A DNA stretch of 64,000 nt from Jannaschia seohaensis (GTDB lineage Bacteria > Pseudomonadota > Alphaproteobacteria > Rhodobacterales > Rhodobacteraceae): NCBI RefSeq assembly GCF_900116765.1, contig NZ_UETC01000001.1, forward strand, positions 186,001-250,000, in the 5' to 3' direction. Under the pieces are notes generated by a model, which was not told the origin of the DNA, did not search any database, and was given only the letters and a program-made list of their open reading frames with translations. This document shows positions 52,180 to 61,806 of this stretch, one piece after another (the first letter of the stretch is position 1; each line of letters opens with the position of its first letter). Both the position numbers and the translations under genes were made by a program.

Positions 52180-53115
52180 TCAACGCTCCTTCGGGTCCAG
52201 CGCGTCGCGCAGTCCGTCCCCGATATAGAACAGCGACACCTGTGCGATCACGAAGACCGCCGCCGGGAAGGCCAGTTGCCAAAGCGTCCCGAAGGTCATC
52301 GTCGCCGCCCCCGCCGAGATCAACGCGCCGAGCGAGGTGTTCGGCTCCTGGATGCCGACGCCGAGGAAGCTGACGAGGCTCTCGGCCATGATGACTTCGG
52401 GGATCACGAGCGAGGTATAGATCACCACCACCCACAGGATGTTCGGCGCCAGATGCCGGGCCAGGATCTGGAGGTCCGACATGCCCAGCATCCGTGCCGC
52501 GTCCACGAACTCCCGGTTCTTCAGCATCATCACCTGGCCGCGCACGATCAGCAATCCGGCCGTCCAGTTCACCAGGATGATGACCAGGATCATCTGCCCC
52601 AGGGAGCGGCCGAAGAAGGCCTGCCAGACGACGAAGAAGATGATGTAGGGGATGGCCAGCCAGATCGTGTAGGCGCCCAGGACGGTGCGGTCGAAGCGCC
52701 CCCCGTAATAGCCCGCCAGCGCGCCGATCGTCGCCCCCAGCAGCACCGAGACCGGCCCCGCGACGAAGCCCACCATCAGCGAGGTCCGCGTCCCCTGCAC
52801 CGTGCGCGCGTAAAGATCGCGGCCCAACTCGTCCACGCCGAACCAGTGCCCATTCGAGAGCGACGGCCCGCCCTCCTCCTTGATTCGGCCCAGGAGGTTC
52901 CAGTCGATCTCCTCATAGGTCCAGCGGGCCAGCAAATTTCCGAAGAGCGCGAACAGGATCAGCAGCCCCAGCATCCCCACCGAGACCACCGCCATCCGGT
53001 TGCGCAGGAACCGCCGCCCCGCATCCGCCCAGAAGGAGCGGGAGGCGACCATCTCTTCCGCCGCGTCCTCGGCAAAGGCGGGGGAGGTCAGGCGGCGCTT
53101 GGCGGCGCCGATCAC
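52180..53115 (-). CDS. Oligopeptide ABC transporter permease (OppC/DppC-like)
   Basis: 311 residues with an N-terminal cytoplasmic tail, a first helix at MAVVSVGMLGLLILFALFGN and five more hydrophobic segments. The periplasmic loop GHWFGVDELGRDLYARTVQG is the family signature GTDxxGRDxxSR. The EAA loop is FVDAARMLGMSDLQILARHL. Overlaps the OppB-like gene by four bases. Confident as a peptide-type permease; substrate unknown. Confidence 0.9.
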   Translation of the reverse strand: MIGAAKRRLTSPAFAEDAAEEMVASRSFWADAGRRFLRNRMAVVSVGMLGLLILFALFGNLLARWTYEEIDWNLLGRIKEEGGPSLSNGHWFGVDELGRDLYARTVQGTRTSLMVGFVAGPVSVLLGATIGALAGYYGGRFDRTVLGAYTIWLAIPYIIFFVVWQAFFGRSLGQMILVIILVNWTAGLLIVRGQVMMLKNREFVDAARMLGMSDLQILARHLAPNILWVVVIYTSLVIPEVIMAESLVSFLGVGIQEPNTSLGALISAGAATMTFGTLWQLAFPAAVFVIAQVSLFYIGDGLRDALDPKER

Positions 53116-54044
53116 GACAGCCCCGCCCTGACCTTTGGATCGATCCAGGCATAGAGCAGATCCACCATCAGCGTCAGCGCGAAGGTCAGCACCGCATAAA
53201 GGATCGCGAGGCCCAAAAGGATCGAGTAGTCACGGCTATAGGCCCCATCGATGAAGTCCTGCCCGATCCCCCCCGTCGAAAAGAACACGTCGACGAAGAC
53301 CGAGCCCGTGATCATGTAGACGAAAACAGGCCCCATATAGGTGAGCGTCGGCAGCAGAGCCGGTTTCAGCGCGTGACGCAGGATCACCGTCCGCTCCGGC
53401 AGGCCCTTGGCGCGGGCGGTGCGGATATAGGGCGAGCCCAGCACTTCCAGCATTGAGCCCCGGGTGAGGCGCGCGACCGAGGCCATGTAGCTGGTCCCCA
53501 GCGCGATGGCGGGCATGACCACGTATTGCCACTGCCCCCCATTCCAGCCGCCGCCGGGCAAAAGGCCCCAACTGAGGGTGAAGAGCAGCACCAGGATCGG
53601 GGCCAGCACGAAGTTCGGGAAGATCTGGGAAAAGATCGCCAGCCCCGTCATCGTGTAGTCCCAGAACCCGTTATGCTTCAGCGCCGCGACGATCCCCAGC
53701 GGAATGCCGAGCAGCAGCACGAAGACCGCCGACCAGAACCCATAAGTCAGCGTTACCGGAAAACCCTGGGCGATGACGTCGTTCACCGTCCGGTCCTTCT
53801 GGGCGAAGCTGGGGCCGAAATCGAAACAGCACAGGATGTTCCGGATATAGGTCCAGAGCTGGACATGCAGCGGCTCGTCCATGCCATAGCGCTCCAGCAC
53901 GTTGGCCATGACGGCGGGGGGCAGGGGCCGCTCCGAGGTGAAGGGCCCGCCCGGGGCGAGCCGCATCAGATAGAAGGCGAAGACGACGAGGATGAGCAGC
54001 GTCGGGATCACCATCAGCAGGCGGCGCAGCGTGTAATTGAGCAT
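53112..54044 (-). CDS. Oligopeptide ABC transporter permease (OppB/DppB-like)
   Basis: 310 residues. First helix LLMVIPTLLILVVFAFYLMR, then APGGPFTSERPLPPAVMANV and RYGMDEPLHVQLWTYIRNI (family N-terminal loop). The EAA loop is YIRTARAKGLPERTVILRHA; the C-terminal block is VFVDVFFSTGGIGQDFIDGA. Start at 54044 because TGAGG sits seven bases upstream; a second ATG two codons earlier (54050) is possible. No substrate-binding protein gene precedes it, unlike most opp/dpp operons. Confidence 0.9.
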   Translation of the reverse strand: MLNYTLRRLLMVIPTLLILVVFAFYLMRLAPGGPFTSERPLPPAVMANVLERYGMDEPLHVQLWTYIRNILCCFDFGPSFAQKDRTVNDVIAQGFPVTLTYGFWSAVFVLLLGIPLGIVAALKHNGFWDYTMTGLAIFSQIFPNFVLAPILVLLFTLSWGLLPGGGWNGGQWQYVVMPAIALGTSYMASVARLTRGSMLEVLGSPYIRTARAKGLPERTVILRHALKPALLPTLTYMGPVFVYMITGSVFVDVFFSTGGIGQDFIDGAYSRDYSILLGLAILYAVLTFALTLMVDLLYAWIDPKVRAGLS

Positions 54045-54202
54045 GAGCATCCTCAGGCGGCGGACCCTCGGGCCCGCCATAGGGTGACACGATCCGATCC
54101 CGAGCGCCAAGGGTGGCGTCACGGCAAAGCCCAATCCGTCAGGGCCGCGCCTACCGGGTCGAGAGCCGAAAAGACCCAGGGCGCGGGGCGCGGGCCCGTC
54201 TC

Positions 54203-54264
54203 CTCATCTTGCCGGAAATACCTCGGGGGGAGTCGGCCTCCGGCCGACGGGGGGCTGGCCCCCC
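54203..54264 (-). repeat. Intergenic hairpin-TATTT element, subtype iv (inverted)
   Basis: On the minus strand: hairpins GGGGGGC-CA-GCCCCCC and GTCGGCC-GGA-GGCCGAC, then CCCCCCGAGGTATTTCCGGC, AAGATGAGGAG. Lies between the opp operon and the ATPase remnants. Confidence 0.65.
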
Positions 54265-54284
54265 TTCCCGCCTCGCCAAAGGCG

Positions 54285-54816
54285 CATCTCGATGGTGATG
54301 TAGGATCCGAAATCCAGCTTGAACCCGGCCATGGGGGTGGGCGACCAGCTGATCGAGGCGTTCCGGCTGCATGCCAAGGGCTCCCGCAAGGCCGCCCGCG
54401 CCGAGGCGCTTGCCATGCGCGACGCCGTGTCGATCACCGACCCGGAACGGGTGAGGCGCGCCTATCCGCACGAGGTCTCGGGTGGCATGGGCCAGCGGAT
54501 CATGATCGCGATGATGCTGACCTCCGATCCCGACATCCTGAACGCGGACGAGCCGACCGGCGCGCCGGAGGTGTCGGTGCGGCGGCAGGTGCTGACCATC
54601 ATGGAGGGTCTGTTGCGCGACCGGGGCATGGGGCTGATCTTCATCAGCCACGACCTGAACCTGGTGGCCGCTTCTTGCGACCGGGTGCTGATCATGTATG
54701 CCGGGCGGCTGGTCGAGACCTGCGCAGGGAACAAGTTGCACGAGGCGCCGACCGACCGCCTCGCCGTGCTGGACCGGGACGCGGCCTGGGCCGAGGCGCC
54801 CGGGGTGTTGTCATGA
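54285..54816 (+). pseudogene. Remnant of an OppD-like ABC ATPase (N-terminal half missing)
   Basis: The frame begins inside the Q-loop region, with a TAG at 54301 just before DPKSSLNPAMGVGDQL. The nucleotide-binding Walker A part is absent. The remainder reads AYPHEVSGGMGQRIMIAMML (signature), PDILNADEPTGAPEVSVRRQ (Walker B, with ALD of the D-loop changed to APE) and IFISHDLNLVAASCDRVLIM. The C-terminal part is short. It cannot make a functional ATPase. Coupled by ATGA to the next remnant, as in an ancestral oppDF pair. Confidence 0.8.
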
Positions 54817-55247
54817 TCGCGATCCGGATCGAGGGGCTGGGCCTCTGGTTCGGCGAGGGGCTTGACCGGGTGGACGCGGTGCGCGGCGCCGGCTTCGAGG
54901 TCGCGCAGGGCGAGAGCTTCGGCCATGTGGGTCAGAGCGGCTCGGGGAAGTCCACCATCCTGCGCGCGATCACGGGGCTTGCGCCGCATTGGTCGGGCAC
55001 GATCGAGGTGGAGGGGGCGCGTCTGCACGGCGCCAAGCACGACCGGCGCTTCTACAAGCGCGTGTAGTTGGTGTCCCACGAGCTGCCGGTGATCGGGCAT
55101 CTCTGCGACCGGCTGGCGGTCATGCGGCAGGGCGAGATCGTCGAGGTGATGGGGGGCGACCGGCTGCGCGCCATGACCCCGGACCATCCATATAGCCGGG
55201 AATTGCTGGCGGCCTCGGTGTATGCGATGGGCGAGACGCGGAGATAG
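54813..55247 (+). pseudogene. Remnant of an OppF-like ABC ATPase with internal deletion and stop
   Basis: Walker A is present (HVGQSGSGKSTILRAITGLA), but the sequence jumps from HGAKHDRRFYKRV over a TAG at 55065 to LVSHELPVIGHLCDRLAVMR and DHPYSRELLAASVYAMGETR. Q-loop, signature and Walker B, roughly 100 residues, are deleted. Same frame throughout. Together with the previous remnant it shows a lost second peptide transporter. Confidence 0.8.
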
Positions 55248-55309
55248 GGTGCCGGGGTTCACCCCCTGTTAAGGGCTGAAGCGCTATCGGACCGTCAGGA
55301 GGTCCGATC

Positions 55310-55861
55310 ATGCCCGCGGCCAATCATTCTCTGCCCTCACCCGAAGCTCAGGCGGCGAATCTCGCCGCGCTTCACGCGCTCGATCTGCTCGATACCGATC
55401 CCGAGGTCGCGTTCGACGCCGTGGCCAATGTCGCCGCGCGGGTCTTTCGGGCGCCGACGGCGCTGGTCTCGCTCGTGGATGAGCAGCGGCAGTGGTTCAA
55501 GTCGCGAGTCGGCATGGCATGCACCGAGACACCGCTGAGCGAGTCGTTCTGCCGCTACGCCGTCGCCTCCCGCGTGCCGACGGTCGTGTTGGACGCGACC
55601 GAAGATCCGATCTTTTGCGACAACCCCCTGGTGACCGCGCCGCAAGGGCTGCGGTTCTATGCCGGGGCGCCCCTTTTGCTGGCCGGTGGCGCGGCGATCG
55701 GGACGGTCTGCGTGCTCGACTACGCCCCCCGGTCGGGCTGCAACCCGGCCGATCTCGCGGTGCTCACGGATCTGGCCTGTATCGCCGTCGAGACGATCGT
55801 GCTTCGGGCGGCGGCCTCCGGTCTGATCCGCGAGCGGCCCTGCCTGCCGCAGACGGTCTGA
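55310..55861 (+). CDS. Single GAF-domain protein
   Basis: 183 residues made almost entirely of one GAF domain: NLAALHALDLLDTDPEVAFD, VFRAPTALVSLVDEQRQWFK, TPLSESFCRYAVASRVPTVV and LRFYAGAPLLLAGGAAIGTV. Ends with no output domain. Many such proteins bind small ligands or haem, or form the input for separate kinases or diguanylate cyclases; none is adjacent. Cys in SFCRYA and IFCDNP could be redox-active. Function not assigned. Confidence 0.85.
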   Translation: MPAANHSLPSPEAQAANLAALHALDLLDTDPEVAFDAVANVAARVFRAPTALVSLVDEQRQWFKSRVGMACTETPLSESFCRYAVASRVPTVVLDATEDPIFCDNPLVTAPQGLRFYAGAPLLLAGGAAIGTVCVLDYAPRSGCNPADLAVLTDLACIAVETIVLRAAASGLIRERPCLPQTV

Positions 55862-56011
55862 CGGGCGCGTTCGCGGGCCGCCCAGAAAATCGGCCAGGGC
55901 GCTTGGCGGGCCGCGCTCCCGGGGCCGCCGGCGCGTGCGAGTGGGCCAGCCCTCTTGACCCCGGGTCCCGGGCAGGAAACTTTCTCGCCAGCAATCTGCC
56001 CGGAGAGTCCC

Positions 56012-57010
56012 ATGACCACACGCCGCCACATCCTGATCGGGGCCTCGGCCCTGAGCCTGACAGCCGCCCTACCCGCGCTCGCCGATGGGCACGGACCTAT
56101 CAAGGTCGCGGGCATCTATACCGTTCCGGTGGAGCAGCAATGGGTCTCCCGCATCCACATCGCCGCCGAGGCCGCCGCCGCGCGCGGCGATATCGAGTAT
56201 GAATTCACCGAGAACGTCGCCAATACCGACTACCCGCGCGTCATGCGCGAATATGCCGAATCGGGCGTCGACATGATCGTGGGCGAGATTTTCGGCGTCG
56301 AGCGCGAGGCGCGCGAGGTCGCGGGCGAGTATCCGGACACCGCCTTCCTCATGGGCTCCTCCTTCAAGGAGGATATGGGCCCGGCGAACCTCGCCGTGTT
56401 CGACAACTACATCCAGGACGCCGCTTATCTGTCCGGGATCATCGCCGGCTCCATGACCGAGACCGGCAATATCGGCATGGTCGGCGGCTTCCCCATCCCC
56501 GAGGTGAATCGCCTGATGCACGCATTCATGGCCGGCGTCCGCGAGATGCGGGAAGACGCGACCTTCCAGGTGAGCTTCATCGGTTCCTGGTTCGACCCGC
56601 CCAAGGCCAAGGAGACGGCCTTCGCCATGATCGAGAACGGCGCTGACATCATGTATGCGGAACGCTTCGGCGTCTCGGACGCCGCGCAGGAACGCGGCGT
56701 GCTGGCCATCGGCAACGTCATCGACACCCAGGCCGATTATCCCGAGACCGTCGTCGCCTCCGCCATCTGGCATTTCGAGCCGACCATGGACGCCGCCATC
56801 GCCGCCGTGAAGGCGGGCGAGTTCACTGCCGCCGATTACGGGCGCTACAGCTTCATGGACCGGGGCGGCTCCAGCCTCGCGCCGCTGGGCACTTTCGAGG
56901 GCAAGGTCCCGCAGGAGGCGCTGGACCTCGTGGCCGAGCGGGAGGCCGCGATCAAGGCGGGCGAGTTCTCGGTCGAGATCAACGACAGCGAGCCGACCTC
57001 TGGATCATGA
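56012..57010 (+). CDS. BMP-family ABC transporter substrate-binding protein
   Basis: 332 residues, with leader TTRRHILIGASALSLTAALPALA (twin-arginine-like). BMP (basic membrane protein/PnrA) blocks are KVAGIYTVPVEQQWVSRIHI, DMIVGEIFGVEREAREVAGE, QDAAYLSGIIAGSMTETGNI and GMVGGFPIPEVNRLMHAFMA. BMP receptors commonly bind nucleosides. Four-base overlap with the ATPase gene. The downstream cytosine-deaminase-like gene supports a purine/pyrimidine ligand. Confidence 0.9.
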   Translation: MTTRRHILIGASALSLTAALPALADGHGPIKVAGIYTVPVEQQWVSRIHIAAEAAAARGDIEYEFTENVANTDYPRVMREYAESGVDMIVGEIFGVEREAREVAGEYPDTAFLMGSSFKEDMGPANLAVFDNYIQDAAYLSGIIAGSMTETGNIGMVGGFPIPEVNRLMHAFMAGVREMREDATFQVSFIGSWFDPPKAKETAFAMIENGADIMYAERFGVSDAAQERGVLAIGNVIDTQADYPETVVASAIWHFEPTMDAAIAAVKAGEFTAADYGRYSFMDRGGSSLAPLGTFEGKVPQEALDLVAEREAAIKAGEFSVEINDSEPTSGS

Positions 57011-58539
57011 CCGAAGGCTTTGGCGAGACGGTCCTCCGTCTCGCCGACATCACCGTCCGCTTCGGCCCCGTCACCGCCAATGAAGGCGTCTCGCTGGAGC
57101 TCCGGCGGGGCGAAGTGGTGGCCTTGCTTGGCGAGAACGGCGCGGGCAAGACGACGCTGATGAACGTGCTCTTCGGCCTTTATGCCGCCGACGAGGGCTC
57201 GGTCGAGCTGTTCGGCCAGTCCCTGCCGCCCGGCAACCCGCGCGCCGCGCTGGAGGCCGGGGTGGGCATGGTGCATCAGCATTTCACCCTGGCCGAGAAC
57301 CTGACGGTGCTCGACAATATCGCGCTGGGTACGCGCTCGCTCTGGTCGCCGGTCAGCGGCACGCGCGCCTTGCGCGCACGGGTGCGGGCGCTGGCCGAGG
57401 AATACGGGCTGCGCGTCGACCCAGACGCCACAGTCGCCAACCTGACGGTCGGACAGCGCCAGCGCGTGGAGATCCTCAAGGCGCTGGTCCGCGACGCCCG
57501 CATCCTCATCCTGGACGAGCCGACCGCAGTGCTGACCCCGCAGGAATCGCTCGACCTTTTCGCCACGCTGCGGCGAGCGGTGGCCAATGGCCTTTCGATT
57601 CTCTTCATCAGCCACAAGCTCCACGAGGTGGAGGCGGTGTCGGACCGTGTCGTCGTGCTGCGCCACGGCCGCGTCGTGGCCGAGGCGGCGACGGCCCAGA
57701 CCTCCCGGGCCGAGATGGCCCGCCTGATGGTCGGCGCGGATATCGCGGCACCCGCGCCGCGTCCCGCTCGGCCCGGCCCCGTGCGCGTGGCCCTGCGGGA
57801 CGTTACCACGCCCGCGCGGGGCACCGCGACCGGGCTGCGCGGCGTCTCGATGGAGCTGCGTGCGGGCCAGGTCACGGGGCTCGTCGGCGTGTCGGGCAAC
57901 GGCCAGACCGCGCTGGCCGGGCTGATCGCCGGGTTGGAGCGGCCCGAGCGCGGCACGCTCGAAATCGACGGCAAGACGCCCGCCGTCTGGACGCCCCGCA
58001 CCGCCGTCCGCGCGGGGATCGGCCGGATTCCCGAAGACCGGCATGGCGAGGGCACGGTCGGAGATTTCGACCTGACCGAGAACGCCATGATGGAGCTCTA
58101 TTCCCGCTGGCCCTTCAGCCGCGCCGGCTGGATCGACCGGACCTCCGCCCGCGCCTGGGCCCAGAAGATCATCAAGCGCTACGATGTCCGCTGCCCCGGG
58201 CCGGAGGCGCCCATCCGTCTGCTTTCGGGCGGCAATATGCAAAAGCTGATCCTGGGCCGGGTGATGGAGACGGCGCCGGACGTGATCCTGGCCAATCAGC
58301 CGGTGCGCGGTCTCGATATCGGGGCGCTGACCTATGTGCATGAACAGCTGCTCGCCGCCCGCGACCGGGGCGCGGCGATCCTGCTGATCTCCGAGGATCT
58401 GGACGAGGTGATCGCGCTCTCGGACGTGATCCATGTTCTGTCCGAGGGGCGCCTCTCCCCGGGTTTCGAGCGGGGGACGATGACCCCGACCGAGTTGGGC
58501 GCGTGGATGACCGGCGCGGGGTTCGAAGATGCGGCTTGA
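57007..58539 (+). CDS. Nucleoside-type ABC transporter ATPase (tandem ABC domains)
   Basis: 510 residues with two ABC domains. Domain 1: Walker A LLGENGAGKTTLMNVLFGLY, signature LTVGQRQRVEILKAL, Walker B ILILDEPTAVLTP. Domain 2: Walker A replaced by LVGVSGNGQTALAGLIAG and signature LLSGGNMQKLILGRVM, with ILANQPVRGLDIG, the usual degenerate second half in this family (RbsA/YufO type). GMVHQHFTLAENLTVLDNI is characteristic of BMP-linked ATPases. Overlaps the permease gene by eleven bases. Confidence 0.93.
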   Translation: MTEGFGETVLRLADITVRFGPVTANEGVSLELRRGEVVALLGENGAGKTTLMNVLFGLYAADEGSVELFGQSLPPGNPRAALEAGVGMVHQHFTLAENLTVLDNIALGTRSLWSPVSGTRALRARVRALAEEYGLRVDPDATVANLTVGQRQRVEILKALVRDARILILDEPTAVLTPQESLDLFATLRRAVANGLSILFISHKLHEVEAVSDRVVVLRHGRVVAEAATAQTSRAEMARLMVGADIAAPAPRPARPGPVRVALRDVTTPARGTATGLRGVSMELRAGQVTGLVGVSGNGQTALAGLIAGLERPERGTLEIDGKTPAVWTPRTAVRAGIGRIPEDRHGEGTVGDFDLTENAMMELYSRWPFSRAGWIDRTSARAWAQKIIKRYDVRCPGPEAPIRLLSGGNMQKLILGRVMETAPDVILANQPVRGLDIGALTYVHEQLLAARDRGAAILLISEDLDEVIALSDVIHVLSEGRLSPGFERGTMTPTELGAWMTGAGFEDAA

Positions 58540-59575
58540 GCCGATCCCGGCACCGTCGCTGGCGCGCCGCGCGGGCTTCCCGGCCTTGGCGCTGGGCCTG
58601 ACGGCGCTGATCGCGATGGGGCTCGCCGCGCTCGCGGGGGCGGCCCCGGGCGAGGTGGCGTGGCTGGTGGTCAAGGGCGCCGCCGGGTCCAAGTTCGCCC
58701 TTTTGGAGACGCTGAACCGAGCCACGCCGCTGATCTTCACCGGGCTGGCCGTGGCCGTCGCCTTCCGCGCGAAGCTCTGGAATATCGGGGCGGAGGCGCA
58801 GCTCTATCTTGGCGCGGTTGCCACAGTCGTCCTGGGCACCGGGCTGCTGGACTGGCCCGCCGCGACGCTGCTGCCGGTGCTGGCCGTCGCGGCGATGGCG
58901 GCGGGGGCGCTGGCGCTGCTGGTGCCGACCTTCCTCAAGACGCGGTTCGGCGTGGACGAGGTGGTGACGACGCTGCTGCTGAACTTCGTCGCGCTGCTCT
59001 TCGTCTCCTACCTGCTGGAGGGACCGCTGAAGGATCCGATGGGTCTCGGCTGGCCCAAATCCGAGCCGGTGATCGACGCGGCCCGCCTTCCGCGCATCGC
59101 CGAGGGGCTGCGGCTGCATTGGGGGTTCGGGCTGGCGCTGATCGCGGCCGTCCTGGTCTGGATCCTCCAGACCAGGACGATCTGGGGATTCGAGATCCGG
59201 GCCGTGGGCCTGAACCTCAAGGCGGCGCGTTTCGCGGGGATGCCGGTGAACGCGGTGCTGGTCCGCACGGCGATCCTCTCGGGCGGGTTGGCGGCGCTTG
59301 CGGGCTTTTCCGAGGTCGCGGGCGCCAAGGGCAACCTCACCACCGATCTGAGCCCCGGCTTCGGCTATACCGGCATCATCGTCGCCATGCTGGCGCTGCT
59401 GCATCCCTTGGGCGTGGTGGTCGCGGCGATCTTCGTCGCGGGCATCTTCGTGGGCGCCGACAGCATGTCCCGCGCGGCCGGCGTGCCCAGCTTCATCGCC
59501 GACATCACCCTGGCCTCGGCCTTGCTGGCGATGATCCTCGCCCTGGGCCTCACCAGCCTGAGGATCCGGCGATGA
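58529..59575 (+). CDS. Nucleoside-type ABC transporter permease 1
   Basis: 348 residues, about ten hydrophobic segments of the BPD_transp_2 class. NRATPLIFTGLAVAVAFRAK and LWNIGAEAQLYLGAVATVVL are diagnostic N-terminal blocks; FGVDEVVTTLLLNFVALLFV and GFGYTGIIVAMLALLHPLGV follow. Works with the next gene as a heterodimeric channel. Coupled to its neighbours by short overlaps. Confidence 0.92.
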   Translation: MRLEPIPAPSLARRAGFPALALGLTALIAMGLAALAGAAPGEVAWLVVKGAAGSKFALLETLNRATPLIFTGLAVAVAFRAKLWNIGAEAQLYLGAVATVVLGTGLLDWPAATLLPVLAVAAMAAGALALLVPTFLKTRFGVDEVVTTLLLNFVALLFVSYLLEGPLKDPMGLGWPKSEPVIDAARLPRIAEGLRLHWGFGLALIAAVLVWILQTRTIWGFEIRAVGLNLKAARFAGMPVNAVLVRTAILSGGLAALAGFSEVAGAKGNLTTDLSPGFGYTGIIVAMLALLHPLGVVVAAIFVAGIFVGADSMSRAAGVPSFIADITLASALLAMILALGLTSLRIRR

Positions 59576-60519
59576 GCGAACTTTTCGACATCCTCCTTTC
59601 CGCCAGCTTTTGGGCCGCCGCGATCCGCATCGCGAGTCCGCTGATCTTCGCGGCCATGGGCGAGCTGATCTGCGAGCGCGCGGGCGTGCTGAACCTCGGG
59701 ATCGAGGGGATCATGGTCGTCGGCGCCTTCGCGGGTTGGATGGCGGTCTATTCGGGGATGGGCCTCTGGCCCGGGGTCGCGGTGGCGCTGGCCTCGGGCA
59801 TGGCGTTCGGTCTGCTGCATGCGACGCTCACGGTGCCTTTCGGCTTGTCGCAACACGTGGTCGGCCTGGGCATCACCCTGCTCGCCACCTCAGCGACCTA
59901 TTACGCCTATCGCATCGCCCTGCCGCAGGTGAACACGCCGCCCAAGATCGACGCGTTCGATCCCTATGCCATTCCGGGCCTGTCCGACCTGCCTCTCGTC
60001 GGGGAGGCGCTCTTCACCCAGACGCCCCTCACCTACGCCGCCTTCGTGACCGCCGCGCTGGTGGCCTTCGTGCTGTTCCGCACGCCGCTCGGCCTCGCGA
60101 TCCGCGCCTGCGGGGAGAACCCGGCCGCCGTGGCCGCCCAGGGCCTGCCGGTGACGGGGCTGCGGATGGGCGCGGTGATCGTCGGCTCGGGGCTGATGGC
60201 GGTGGGCGGCGCGTTCCTGACCATGTCCGCCTTCGACAGCTTCTTCTTCGAGATGGTCAACGGGCGCGGCTGGATCTGCATCGCGCTGGTGGTCTTCGGC
60301 GCTTGGCGCCCCGGCAAGACGTTGCTGGGCGCGGTGCTGTTTGCCGCCTTCGACGCGCTGCAGATCCGGCTGCAACAGACCGAACTCGGCGCGGTGCTGC
60401 CCTATCAGGCCTTCCTGGCCGCGCCCTATATCCTGTCCATCCTGGCCCTCGTCGTCATGTCGCGGCGCGCGCAGGTGCCCGCCGCGCTGATGGTGCCGTT
60501 CCGCAAGGGAGAACGCTGA
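59572..60519 (+). CDS. Nucleoside-type ABC transporter permease 2
   Basis: 315 residues, same class as permease 1: ASPLIFAAMGELICERAGVL, NLGIEGIMVVGAFAGWMAVY, GLSQHVVGLGITLLATSATY and AVGGAFLTMSAFDSFFFEMV. ATGA overlap with permease 1, and a one-base overlap with the deaminase gene. The BMP-ATPase-permease-permease order is complete. Confidence 0.92.
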   Translation: MSELFDILLSASFWAAAIRIASPLIFAAMGELICERAGVLNLGIEGIMVVGAFAGWMAVYSGMGLWPGVAVALASGMAFGLLHATLTVPFGLSQHVVGLGITLLATSATYYAYRIALPQVNTPPKIDAFDPYAIPGLSDLPLVGEALFTQTPLTYAAFVTAALVAFVLFRTPLGLAIRACGENPAAVAAQGLPVTGLRMGAVIVGSGLMAVGGAFLTMSAFDSFFFEMVNGRGWICIALVVFGAWRPGKTLLGAVLFAAFDALQIRLQQTELGAVLPYQAFLAAPYILSILALVVMSRRAQVPAALMVPFRKGER

Positions 60520-61790
60520 TGCTCGACCTGATCGTGAGGGGCGGCACGCTGCCCGACGGGACCACCGCCGATATCGGCATCCGTGGCGACAAGATCGCCG
60601 AGATCGCCCCCCGGATTGAGGCCGAGGCCCCCGATATCGACGCGCGCGGCGACCTCGTCGCGCCCCCCTTCGTCGATCCGCATTTCCACTTGGACGCGAC
60701 GCTGAGCTATGGGACGCCGCGGGCCAACCGCTCCGGCACGCTGCTGGAAGGGATCGACCTCTGGGGCGAGTTGCGTGACATCGCCACGGTGGACGAGATG
60801 ATCGACCGGGCCGTGGCCTATTGCGACTGGGCCGTGTCCATGGGTCTGCTCGCCATCCGCACCCATGTCGACACCACGCCCGACCATCTGCGCGGCGTGG
60901 AGGCCATGCTGGAGGTGCAGCGCCGCGTCGCCCCCTATCTCGACCTGCAACTCGTGGCCTTCCCGCAAGATGGCCTCTTCCGCGCGCCCAATGGGCTCCG
61001 GAACCTGACTCGCGCGCTGGACATGGGCGTGGGCGTGGTCGGCGGCATCCCCCATTTCGAGCGCACCATGGAGGAGGGCGCCCGCTCGGTCCGCACCCTC
61101 TGCGAACTGGCGGCCGCCCGGGGCTTGCCGGTCGACATGCATTGCGACGAGACCGACGATCCGATGTCGCGCCATATCGAGACGCTGGCCGCCGAGACCA
61201 CGCGCTTCGGCCTGACCCAGGTCGCCGGGTCTCACCTGACCTCGATGCACTCGATGGACAATTACTACGTCTCCAAGCTGATCCCGCTGATCGCCGAAGC
61301 GGGCATCGCCGCCATCCCGAACCCGATCATCAACATCACGCTCCAGGGCCGCCACGACAATTATCCCAAACGCCGGGGCCTGACCCGGGTGAAGGAGATG
61401 CAGGCGGCGGGCATCGCCGTCGGTTGGGGGCAGGATTGCGTCCTGGACCCGTGGTATTCGCTGGGCACGGCGGACATGCTCGACGTGGCTTTCATGGGGA
61501 TGCATGTCGCGCAGATGACCCATCCGGCCGAGATGGCACGCTGCTTCGAGATGGTCACGGCGACCAATGCCGCGATCCTCGGGCTCGATTACGGGCTCCG
61601 CGTCGGCGCCCCCGCCTCGCTTGTCGTGCTCGACGCCGCCACCCCGACAGAGGCGCTGCGCCTGCGCCCCGCCCGCCTCGCCGTGATCTCCAAGGGCAAG
61701 GTCGTCAGCCGTCAGCCCCGTGGCGCGGCGACCCTCACCTTGCCGGGCCGTCCCGATACGGTGGATCGCAGGCACGCGCCGCACCCCTGA
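60519..61790 (+). CDS. Cytosine deaminase-like amidohydrolase (CodA type)
   Basis: 423 residues, E. coli CodA length. Metal ligands: HxH in DPHFHLDATLSYG, His in VDMHCDETDDPMSRH (with the catalytic Glu of DET), the His of AGSHLTSMHSMDNYYV, and Asp in VGWGQDCVLDPWYSLGTADM. CodA-family enzymes deaminate cytosine, isoguanine or related rings. Translational coupling to a nucleoside-type importer makes a nucleobase substrate likely; the exact base is not readable. Confidence 0.87.
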   Translation: MLDLIVRGGTLPDGTTADIGIRGDKIAEIAPRIEAEAPDIDARGDLVAPPFVDPHFHLDATLSYGTPRANRSGTLLEGIDLWGELRDIATVDEMIDRAVAYCDWAVSMGLLAIRTHVDTTPDHLRGVEAMLEVQRRVAPYLDLQLVAFPQDGLFRAPNGLRNLTRALDMGVGVVGGIPHFERTMEEGARSVRTLCELAAARGLPVDMHCDETDDPMSRHIETLAAETTRFGLTQVAGSHLTSMHSMDNYYVSKLIPLIAEAGIAAIPNPIINITLQGRHDNYPKRRGLTRVKEMQAAGIAVGWGQDCVLDPWYSLGTADMLDVAFMGMHVAQMTHPAEMARCFEMVTATNAAILGLDYGLRVGAPASLVVLDAATPTEALRLRPARLAVISKGKVVSRQPRGAATLTLPGRPDTVDRRHAPHP

Positions 61791-61806
61791 CGCGCCTGCC
61801 CTCTGC

